Assembly: GCF_021012795.1 (NCBI RefSeq)
Contig: NZ_VFYU01000018.1
Location: forward strand, 124,001-188,000
Direction of reading: 5' to 3'
DNA length: 64,000 nucleotides
Origin: Psychrobacter sp. I-STPA10
Lineage (GTDB): Bacteria > Pseudomonadota > Gammaproteobacteria > Pseudomonadales > Moraxellaceae
Shown here: one piece after another, positions 57,650 through 64,000 of the stretch
Layout: each line of letters starts with the position of its first letter
How positions within the stretch are numbered: position 1 is the stretch's first letter
Translations under genes and position numbers: made by a program
Notes under the pieces: model-generated
Database searches by the model: none
Told to the model about the DNA's origin: nothing
What the model saw: the letters and a program-made list of their open reading frames with translations, nothing else

Positions 57650-58631
57650 TAATATCAAACCTAACTATAGAAAATATATAAGTTTTTTAATTTATTCAAT
57701 AGTTATTGCGTTTATTGGATATATGTTATTAGCATTTTGGAGTGGTTGGCATGATTTTATAAAAGTTATAGAAGATATTGGTTTTGTAGGTCTTATCGTA
57801 GCACTTTTATTATCTTTATTTAACTATATTTTACGTTTTATCAGATGGCAAATTTGTCTTGGAGTGCAAGGATATAAAGTTCCTTTAATAAATAGTCTGG
57901 GTATATATTTAAGTGGTTTTGCATTAACCACTACACCTGGAAAATCTGGAGAAGCTATTAGAAGTTATTTTTTAAAAAAGCAGTATGATGTTTCATATAC
58001 TAATTCCTTAGCTCTTTTGATTAATGAAAGGTTTTATGATTTTTTAGCAATTTTTTTATTAGCTATAGTTGGTATTAACTTATTTGTAACATATAAATAT
58101 TTTATTATTTTTTCTTTTTTCTTTATTGTTATTTTTGCATTATTTATTTTAAAAAAAGGAGTGTTAGAGTTTTTTTTAGAATTTGTATGTACTTATGATA
58201 ATAAGGTGGCTTTTTTTCTACGGAGGGTTTTAGAAATAGGTATTAGTGTTAGACGTATTAATACAGTGGGGGTTTTTTCACTTAATTTAGTATTAAGTGT
58301 TTTAGCTTGGGGATCTGAAGCATATGCATTGTATTTCGTTTTAGATTTGTTGTCTTTATCTGTTAAAATAGATTATGCAATATTCACTTATGCTATCTCT
58401 ATGTTAATTGGCGCATTAAGTTTTTTACCTGGAGGATTAGGTAGTACAGAAGCAACAATGGTCACTATTTTAACATTAAATAATATAAATCAACCAATAG
58501 CCATCGCGGTGACTTTGTTTATTAGAGTTGTAACGTTATGGTTTGCTGTTTTGATTGGTATTCTTTCTTTGTTGATTGTTTTCTTTAAACTATCTATAAA
58601 TAAAAATGAATCAAATATATTCTTGGAATAG
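57642..58631 (+). CDS. Flippase-like membrane protein (LPG synthase TM / UPF0104 family)
   Basis: This 329-residue inner-membrane protein has about eight spans and the UPF0104/AglD2-like motifs LRFIRWQICLG, TTTPGKSGEAIRSYFL, NERFYDFLA and FLPGGLGSTEATM. Relatives include the transmembrane part of lysylphosphatidylglycerol synthase and membrane proteins beside glycan genes, which are thought to translocate lipid-linked sugars. In this operon it is the best candidate to flip polyprenyl-phosphate arabinose to the periplasm. That role is an inference from family and context. It overlaps both neighbours (8 and 26 bases). Confidence 0.82.
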   Translation: MVNNIKPNYRKYISFLIYSIVIAFIGYMLLAFWSGWHDFIKVIEDIGFVGLIVALLLSLFNYILRFIRWQICLGVQGYKVPLINSLGIYLSGFALTTTPGKSGEAIRSYFLKKQYDVSYTNSLALLINERFYDFLAIFLLAIVGINLFVTYKYFIIFSFFFIVIFALFILKKGVLEFFLEFVCTYDNKVAFFLRRVLEIGISVRRINTVGVFSLNLVLSVLAWGSEAYALYFVLDLLSLSVKIDYAIFTYAISMLIGALSFLPGGLGSTEATMVTILTLNNINQPIAIAVTLFIRVVTLWFAVLIGILSLLIVFFKLSINKNESNIFLE

Positions 58632-59919
58632 GATTCCAAATTTAAACATTGAAAGTAGTATTAAAGTTAATGATATTACTTCAGAAGTTTTTAAAAAAAA
58701 TATTGCCCCTTATACCATTTATGGAAATGGTAGAAGTTATGGTGATGTATGTCTGAATAATGTTGGTACTATTATCCAAGCAAGAGGTCTAAATAAGTTT
58801 ATAGATTTTAATGATAAGGAAGGGATTTTTACAGCAGAAGCTGGAGTTACATTAGAAGAAATTCTAAGTGTTATTGTTCCCAAAGGATGGTTTTTAACAG
58901 TAACACCTGGTACTAAATTTGTTACTCTAGGTGGAGCAGTAGCGAATGATGTGCATGGTAAAAATCACCATAAAGTTGGAAGTTTTGGGCATCATGTTAT
59001 TGCTTTTGAATTACTAAAATCCGATGGCACAAGAATAATTTGTACTCCACATGATAATAGTGAATATTTCAACGCTACAATAGGTGGATTAGGTTTAACA
59101 GGATTAATTACATGGGTATCTATTAAGTTAACTCGTATTAATAATCCATTAATATGGACTAGTAGTTATCGATTTCAAAATTTAGATGAGTTTTGGTACT
59201 TAAATAAAGCTATGGAGGATATTTGGGAGTATTCAGTTGCTTGGATTGATTTTTCTGCAAATAAGAGATCTTTAGGTAGGGGTATCTTATATGTAGGTCA
59301 ACATGCAGCTACTCAAAGCTTCCCGTATAAAAATATCAAAAATTCTAGAAAAATTAGCTTTCCTGTTACTCCCCCTTTCTCTCTTATAAACCAGTTATCT
59401 CTTTTTGCTTTTAATAAGCTTTACTATAATAAACCTACAGCTACCTTTGGTAAGCTTGTATATTATGATCAATTTTTTTATCCTTTAGATAATATTTTAA
59501 ATTGGAATCGTATTTACGGAAAAAAGGGTTTTTTCCAATACCAATGTGTAATACCTATGCATTCTGCTCAATATGCTATATATGAAATAATGAAAAAAAT
59601 AAGAAATAGTAATCAAGGGTCTTTTTTATCAGTACTAAAAGTTTTCGGTGAAAAAGAGTCAATAGGCTTATTGTCATTTCCTAAACATGGAGCAACATTA
59701 GCATTAGATTTTCCAAACTTAGGAGAAAAAACATTAAAGCTATTTCAGGAATTGGATAGTATTGTATTAGAAGCTTCTGGCAGAGTTTATCCTGCTAAGG
59801 ATTGTAGAATGTCAGTAGAGACCTTTAGAGCAGGGTATCCATTGTGGAGAAGTTTTGAAAAATTTGTAGATCCACAATTTTCTTCTTATTTTTGGAGGCG
59901 AGTTAATGGTAATTTATAA
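58606..59919 (+). CDS. DprE1-like polyprenylphosphoryl-ribose 2-oxidase subunit
   Basis: This 437-residue FAD-binding oxidoreductase contains YGNGRSYGD (residues 39-47) and TPGTKFVTLGGAVANDVHGK from residue 100, then NHHKVGSFG. These closely match the FAD domain of mycobacterial DprE1, including the HGKNHH segment. The C-terminal YPAKDCRMSVETFRAGYP matches its substrate domain, with the expected lysine. DprE1 oxidises the 2-hydroxyl of polyprenyl-phosphoryl ribose. No membrane span or signal is visible, so it is probably a cytosolic or peripheral membrane protein. The ATG at 58606 lies within the previous gene, and its end overlaps the SDR gene by 14 bases. Confidence 0.9.
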   Translation: MNQIYSWNRIPNLNIESSIKVNDITSEVFKKNIAPYTIYGNGRSYGDVCLNNVGTIIQARGLNKFIDFNDKEGIFTAEAGVTLEEILSVIVPKGWFLTVTPGTKFVTLGGAVANDVHGKNHHKVGSFGHHVIAFELLKSDGTRIICTPHDNSEYFNATIGGLGLTGLITWVSIKLTRINNPLIWTSSYRFQNLDEFWYLNKAMEDIWEYSVAWIDFSANKRSLGRGILYVGQHAATQSFPYKNIKNSRKISFPVTPPFSLINQLSLFAFNKLYYNKPTATFGKLVYYDQFFYPLDNILNWNRIYGKKGFFQYQCVIPMHSAQYAIYEIMKKIRNSNQGSFLSVLKVFGEKESIGLLSFPKHGATLALDFPNLGEKTLKLFQELDSIVLEASGRVYPAKDCRMSVETFRAGYPLWRSFEKFVDPQFSSYFWRRVNGNL

Positions 59920-60661
59920 GAGAGCATTAGTGTTTGGTGCAACTTCAGGAATTGCTCAGGAAATTATTAAAATACTAATTACAGAAGGTTGCTCTGTATA
60001 TTGCGTAAGTAGAAATATTAATAAACATGAAGCTCTTATTAAAGATTTGAACGTAAGAAAGGATATTAGTCAGAATATAGGGGGGGAAGTTATTGATTTA
60101 AATAGAATAGAAGAACATGAAAATATTATATATAGAGCTTTAGATTTTTTAGGAGAGATAGATGTAGTATTTATGGCTCAAGGAGTCTTACCTGAACATG
60201 ATAAAGTTATTAAAGAACCAGCATATGTTATAGATTGTATAAACACAAATGCTACTAATGTGATTCATTTAATCACCATAGTAACAAATGTTTTATTAGA
60301 ACAAGAAAGAGGAAGTATAGTTGTATTGAGTTCTGTAGCAGGTGATAGGGGACGACAAAGTAATTATGTGTATGGATGTTCGAAAGGAATGTTAAGTATA
60401 TTTTTACAAGGATTAAGAAATAGACTTGTCAATCAAAATATTCATGTTATGACAGTGAAGCCAGGGTTTGTTGATACAGAGATGACAAAAGATATACAGA
60501 ATAAAGGTATCTTATGGGCCCAACCAGATAGTGTGGCAAGAAGTATTATCAAAGCCTTAAAAAAGAAAAAAGATATCGTATATATACCTTGGTTTTGGCA
60601 ATGGATTATGTTAATAATCAAAGTTATACCAGAAAAAATATTTAAGAGATTAAGTTTATGA
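59906..60661 (+). CDS. DprE2-like short-chain dehydrogenase (keto-sugar reductase)
   Basis: This 251-residue SDR has the NAD(P)-binding loop GATSGIAQEI at residues 11-20, the SSVAGDRGRQS segment with the catalytic serine, and the YxxxK pair Tyr156-Lys160 (YGCSKGML). Together with DprE1 it would reduce the 2-keto intermediate to polyprenyl-phosphoryl D-arabinose. The TVKPGFVDTEMT motif is typical of this SDR branch. The C-terminal hydrophobic segment (WFWQWIMLIIKVIPEKIF) could attach it to the membrane. It overlaps DprE1 and shares ATGA with the HAD gene. Confidence 0.87.
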   Translation: MVIYKRALVFGATSGIAQEIIKILITEGCSVYCVSRNINKHEALIKDLNVRKDISQNIGGEVIDLNRIEEHENIIYRALDFLGEIDVVFMAQGVLPEHDKVIKEPAYVIDCINTNATNVIHLITIVTNVLLEQERGSIVVLSSVAGDRGRQSNYVYGCSKGMLSIFLQGLRNRLVNQNIHVMTVKPGFVDTEMTKDIQNKGILWAQPDSVARSIIKALKKKKDIVYIPWFWQWIMLIIKVIPEKIFKRLSL

Positions 60662-61302
60662 GTGATAAATATGCTTTTTTTGATTTCGATGGTACATTAA
60701 CTAAAAAAGATAGTTTATTATTTTTTTTAAGATATTTAATTAATAATGATATATTGTTTTTAATTAAGATATTTTTATTATCTCCAATATTAATAGGATA
60801 TTTTCTTAAGATTATTCCAAACTATACTGCAAAAGAGAAATTAATAAGTTCTTTCGTTAAGGATAAGAAAATCAATTGGTTATATGATAAAAGTATTTTT
60901 TTTTCAGAAAAATTGGTTGTGAAAATTTTAAGAAAAGAAGGTATTGAAAAATTAAGGTACCATCAAAAAAAAGGGTATATTTGTGTTTTAGTTAGTGCTT
61001 CTTTAGAGGTTTATTTACAACCATGGGCTGAGAAACAAGGCTTTGATTATGTGATTGGAACTAAATTGCAAACAAAAGATGGTTTGTTAACTGGAAATTT
61101 TGTGGGTAATAATTGTTTTGGGGATGAAAAAGTTTATCGTATTGAGAATAGATTTGGAAGAGATTGTTGGATTGATAGTTTTGTGTATACAGACTCTTTA
61201 GCAGACCTTCCGATCCTGAAGAAATCTAGTTATCCTTTTATATTACATAAAGGATTTTTTATAAAATTTAATGATACACATACTAAAGTTTCTGATAGAT
61301 GA
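60658..61302 (+). CDS. HAD-IB family phosphatase (predicted polyprenyl-phosphoryl 5-phosphoribose phosphatase)
   Basis: This 214-residue HAD hydrolase has catalytic Asp9 and Asp11 in FFDFDGTLTKKDS, the motif II serine in VLVSASLEVYLQ, a lysine in GDEKVYRI, and the motif III acids in YTDSLADLPIL. One hydrophobic segment (ILFLIKIFLLSPILIGYFL) near residues 32-52 may embed in the membrane, which suits a lipid-linked substrate. In this context it would remove the 5-phosphate from polyprenyl-phosphoryl phosphoribose, between the UbiA and DprE1 steps. Mycobacteria use a PAP2-type phosphatase for this, so the HAD assignment is an inference. It is the last gene of the operon. Confidence 0.85.
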   Translation: MSDKYAFFDFDGTLTKKDSLLFFLRYLINNDILFLIKIFLLSPILIGYFLKIIPNYTAKEKLISSFVKDKKINWLYDKSIFFSEKLVVKILRKEGIEKLRYHQKKGYICVLVSASLEVYLQPWAEKQGFDYVIGTKLQTKDGLLTGNFVGNNCFGDEKVYRIENRFGRDCWIDSFVYTDSLADLPILKKSSYPFILHKGFFIKFNDTHTKVSDR

Positions 61303-61537
61303 GGTTTTTTTATTATTTGAGTCTAATATGTTAAGAATAGAAGCTAAGTGTGGTATAGTTAATTAAGGGAAACTGTGTATGTAGGGAATCTAAACTAATT
61401 ACTAACAAGGCTCTCAAAAACAAGTAACTAAAAACTATATTAGAAGATATGGTGATATTTGTAGATAATGGACAAAACTTGGATGTAGTTAGTTTACGTC
61501 CTTGATAAGGTTTAATAGTAAGTTGGAAGTTAAAGTT

Positions 61538-61978
61538 ATGAAGATATTGCAAAAAGGTTTTACATTAATAGAATTGATGATGGTAATTTTTATTATTGGT
61601 ATTTTAGCCGCCATTGCAATACCTGCTTATATGGATTATATCACAAGAGCACATGTATCAGAAGCAATAAATCTTGGCGCAGGTATGAAAGCAATCTTGG
61701 GTGAATATGGATGGAATCATGCAGCATGGCCAACAGCCTTAGTAGATAATAGTACACCTGCTGGTATAGGAGAGATTAATGTCACTTTAGTCGGCAAATA
61801 TTCTACTATGAGCCCCGTAGTTGTAGGTACCTATCCTCAAGCAAGTTTAACTATGACCATGACAACAGGTAGGGCGTCAGGACAAACTATTGTGTTTAAT
61901 ACAAATGATGGTGCTGCAACTTGGAGTTGTAATAGTGGTACGATAGATGATCGGTATCTTCCTAAAGCCTGCTATTAA
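61538..61978 (+). CDS. Second PilA-like type IV pilin
   Basis: This 146-residue prepilin has leader MKILQKG and site [25 protein letters not shown]. It aligns with pilA along its whole length, sharing ITRxxVSEA, GKYST, TSGRASG-like and DGAATWSC segments and the two C-terminal cysteines (WSCNSG and KACY). The sequence between is diverged. The start at 61538 is preferred to an ATG 12 codons earlier because it gives a normal leader; the ribosome-binding site is a weak GGAAG. No sigma-54 promoter is seen upstream, unlike pilA. It may be an alternative or silent pilin. Confidence 0.92.
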   Translation: MKILQKGFTLIELMMVIFIIGILAAIAIPAYMDYITRAHVSEAINLGAGMKAILGEYGWNHAAWPTALVDNSTPAGIGEINVTLVGKYSTMSPVVVGTYPQASLTMTMTTGRASGQTIVFNTNDGAATWSCNSGTIDDRYLPKACY

Positions 61979-61994
61979 TTAAAAACTGTCTAAC

Positions 61995-62022
61995 CCACCA
62001 TAACTGAGTATTAGCATGGTGG
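61995..62022 (+). terminator. Possible terminator hairpin of the second pilin
   Basis: A perfect 7-base stem CCACCAT/ATGGTGG with a 14-base loop lies 17 bases after the stop. The T run starts 14 bases after the stem, so it is not a standard terminator. Confidence 0.4.
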
Positions 62023-62171
62023 AGTCAGAATAAGTTTGTTTTTTTTAAGAGTAACTAAAAATAAATTAACAAATAACTATCATACCTGATGAAAGCAAAG
62101 TTTAGTAATAAAAGACATGCATTATGTCAATATACTCATAAAATGTTCATACTCTAAATTATAAAAAATCT

Positions 62172-62495
62172 CTACTTCTCCAAATACTGCAATTTACCTT
62201 CAACGCCGTCCCATTCTTTGTGGTCAGGTAGGGGTTCTCTCATTTCGGTAATGTTATCCCACTGTTCAGCAAGCTCAGCGTTGAGCTCGATAAACACCTC
62301 TTGGCCAGCAGGCACTTCGTCTTCAGAGAAAATTGCATTGGCGGGACATTCTGGCTCACATAAAGCACAGTCGATACACTCATCAGGATGGATGACCAAA
62401 AAGTTAGGTCCTTCATAAAAACAGTCTACAGGGCAGACTTCCACACAGTCGGTGTATTTGCAGCGGATGCAATTATCAGTAACAACAAAGGCCAT
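62172..62495 (-). CDS. fdxA: Seven-iron ferredoxin FdxA
   Basis: This 107-residue ferredoxin begins [20 protein letters not shown], almost identical to Azotobacter ferredoxin I. The cysteines in [14 protein letters not shown] and [12 protein letters not shown] bind one 3Fe-4S and one 4Fe-4S cluster. The C-terminal extension ([24 protein letters not shown]) is also that of the family. It is a cytosolic electron carrier. It is encoded downstream of mutS on the same strand with a 126-base gap, an arrangement also seen in related gammaproteobacteria. Confidence 0.97.
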   Translation of the reverse strand: MAFVVTDNCIRCKYTDCVEVCPVDCFYEGPNFLVIHPDECIDCALCEPECPANAIFSEDEVPAGQEVFIELNAELAEQWDNITEMREPLPDHKEWDGVEGKLQYLEK

Positions 62496-62621
62496 AGCGA
62501 CGGCTACCTTCTATATTAGTGTTAAAATCTAGGGATTGGGGGACTGTTGAACAGCCCATAGTGTTTGTCAATCAATAGTACTGGTTAATCAAAGGCGTAT
62601 TTTACTCTCTTCTATCCTATT

Positions 62622-64000
62622 TCACAAATCATCACAGTCACCATTTTTTAGAGCATATATGAGCTGTAAAGCTTGCATTGGGGTGAGTTCATCAGGGTTG
62701 ATATTCTTTAATCGCTCAATCAGTGTTAGGGCTTGCTGCATATGCGCTGGCGGTGTTTGATTAATGGGTGTATTTACAAATAAATCAAGGTTTTGGTCGT
62801 CTATATTGGTGTTGTGATTATGGCTATGGTCGTCTTGTCGATAAGCTTTGTCACAATTGGCATAGCTGTCATTATCATTATGGCTATTGCTTGATAAGTT
62901 TGGTGCTGTTGCCCTTGGTTGTAATTTTAAATCAGTGATAGGTTCTGCGACTTGACGACTGTTTTGCTGTAAATAGGCAGTAGAGGGGGGTATGTTTTGA
63001 TTTTGATGCAAATATGCTTGTGCTTGTATGAGTACTTGTTCAGGAATCCCCGCCATTTTGGCAACATGTAGCCCAAAGCTGGAGTTGGCAGCACCTGATT
63101 GGATTTTGTGCAGTAACAATAACTGTCCGTCAATTTCGCTGGCAGCAACATGAACATTGCGGATTTTGCCTTGCAGACGTTTTTGTTTGGCAAGTTCGGT
63201 TAGTTCAAAATAATGGGTTGCAAATAAGGTTAGGCTACCCATATCGCTGAGACGTTCGACACAAGCATGAGCAATGGCAAGTCCATCGCTGGTTGATGTA
63301 CCACGTCCTACTTCATCCATCAATACCAATGATTTGTCACTAGCAAGGTTTAAGATTTGTGCTGTTTCGATCATCTCTACCATAAAGGTAGATTTGCCAC
63401 CTGCTAAGTCATCGGCTGAACCAATACGGGTAAAGATACGATCAATGTCACTGATGGTAGCAGAGGCGGCAGGCACAAAACTGCCACAGCAAGCAAGCAG
63501 CACAATCAACGCGGTTTGGCGCATAAAGGTGGATTTGCCACCCATATTTGGTCCTGTAATTAATAGCAAACGCTGAGGATGACTGTCTATACCAAGATGG
63601 CAATCGTTGGCAATAAATGGACTTAATGAACGACTGTTTGTTGTTAAGTTTTTATTGGGTGTATGAAGGCGTGACTCAACGACCAAATGGCGACCTGCTT
63701 CGATGGCAATCCCTGAGCTGTTAGGGTCAAGCTGAGGACGTGTCCAGTGGTTGTTTTTGGCAAGTATTGCCCAGTTAATCATTACATCTAGCTGAGCGAT
63801 GGCATGAGCCAATCTTTGCATACTATTGAGTGAGTCGCTAAGTGTGTGTAGTAGTGTTTGATACAGTGCTTTTTCTCGTACTAATGCTTCAGTTTGTGCA
63901 CTCAGATACTCTGTCTCTAATATTTTTAAGGACTCAGTGATAAAGCGTTCGCTATTTTTTAACGTTTGTCGACGGATAAAATGTGACGGTGCTTGTTTGG
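62622..64000 (-). CDS. mutS: DNA mismatch repair protein MutS (N-terminus cut by the window edge)
   Basis: Only the C-terminal 459 codons lie in the window; the reading frame continues beyond 64000 through a [14 protein letters not shown] segment, so an internal ATG at 63821 is not the start. The ATPase domain shows Walker [17 protein letters not shown], the [17 protein letters not shown] signature, Walker [14 protein letters not shown], and the [10 protein letters not shown] motif. MutS recognises mismatches with MutL. Two features are odd: an Asn/His/Asp-rich insert of about 40 residues ([12 protein letters not shown], then [11 protein letters not shown]) before the C-terminal dimer helix, and a Thr/Asn-rich insert before the ATPase. 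Confidence 0.97.
   Translation of the reverse strand, partial: KQAPSHFIRRQTLKNSERFITESLKILETEYLSAQTEALVREKALYQTLLHTLSDSLNSMQRLAHAIAQLDVMINWAILAKNNHWTRPQLDPNSSGIAIEAGRHLVVESRLHTPNKNLTTNSRSLSPFIANDCHLGIDSHPQRLLLITGPNMGGKSTFMRQTALIVLLACCGSFVPAASATISDIDRIFTRIGSADDLAGGKSTFMVEMIETAQILNLASDKSLVLMDEVGRGTSTSDGLAIAHACVERLSDMGSLTLFATHYFELTELAKQKRLQGKIRNVHVAASEIDGQLLLLHKIQSGAANSSFGLHVAKMAGIPEQVLIQAQAYLHQNQNIPPSTAYLQQNSRQVAEPITDLKLQPRATAPNLSSNSHNDNDSYANCDKAYRQDDHSHNHNTNIDDQNLDLFVNTPINQTPPAHMQQALTLIERLKNINPDELTPMQALQLIYALKNGDCDDL

Noticed and set aside
62537-62560. GGGACTGTTGAACAGCCC upstream of fdxA resembles the MITE ends
   Set aside because: It matches one end for about 13 bases but no second end or shared interior follows. 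It is also a short palindrome (CTGTTGAACAG) by itself. It may be a relic, but this cannot be supported.
63274-63576. Plus-strand 100-codon open frame opposite mutS
   Set aside because: It lies opposite the conserved MutS ATPase motifs and reflects their codon pattern only.

Overview
The window is an AT-rich chromosomal segment from a gammaproteobacterium of the family Moraxellaceae, most like Psychrobacter or Moraxella. This rests on the gene content: a wax ester synthase, a Pseudomonas/Acinetobacter-style fimU-pilVWXY1E pilus cluster, scattered type II secretion genes, a DUF3465 lipoprotein and an outer-membrane phospholipase A. No rRNA or marker is present that fixes the genus, so the assignment is an inference.

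Layout. 1-4946 (minus): carB (cut by the window start), an unrecognised secreted protein, and carA. 5276-11822 (plus): gamma-type carbonic anhydrase, a YffB/ArsC-like protein, TatD-family nuclease, tRNA t6A dehydratase TcdA, a GAF hybrid histidine kinase and a LOG-family protein. 11828-16759: an FAD oxidoreductase, ribosomal protein L31 type B, a wax ester synthase and thiG. 17042-25404: gspE, beta carbonic anhydrase, gloA, an MscS channel, a cytochrome c' lipoprotein, hemF and ribA. 26197-33571: dxs, suhB, a hotdog-fold protein and an McrBC-like restriction pair, followed by a Pro-Arg-His tRNA array. 34872-39295: an AraC regulator, an unknown protein, gspF and gspG. 39592-45099: dsbD, DUF3465, pldA and a ComF-like protein. 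45359-53770: a complete minor pilin operon with the tip protein PilY1. 54213-61978: major pilin pilA, a six-gene operon and a second pilin gene. 62172-64000 (minus): fdxA and mutS (cut by the window end).

The most notable system lies at 54820-61302. Between two homologous type IV pilin genes sits a very AT-rich, tightly overlapping operon. It encodes a multi-span GT-C-like protein, a UbiA-family phosphoribosyl-polyprenyl synthase, a flippase-like protein, a DprE1-like FAD oxidase, a DprE2-like SDR and a HAD phosphatase. Together these can be read as a full route from PRPP to polyprenyl-phosphate D-arabinofuranose and its transfer to pilin, comparable to the TfpW system of some Pseudomonas aeruginosa strains and to mycobacterial arabinan donor synthesis.

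Regulation and mobile DNA. pilA has a well-spaced sigma-54 promoter and an upstream cluster of six TGTCA/TGACA sites that may bind PilR. A second sigma-54-like site precedes the minor pilin operon. Three copies of a 200-243 bp non-coding element with GGGTCTGTTGAAC-type terminal inverted repeats and flanking TA dinucleotides (at about 8.7, 22.3 and 38.5 kb) form a MITE family. One of them separates gspF from gspG.
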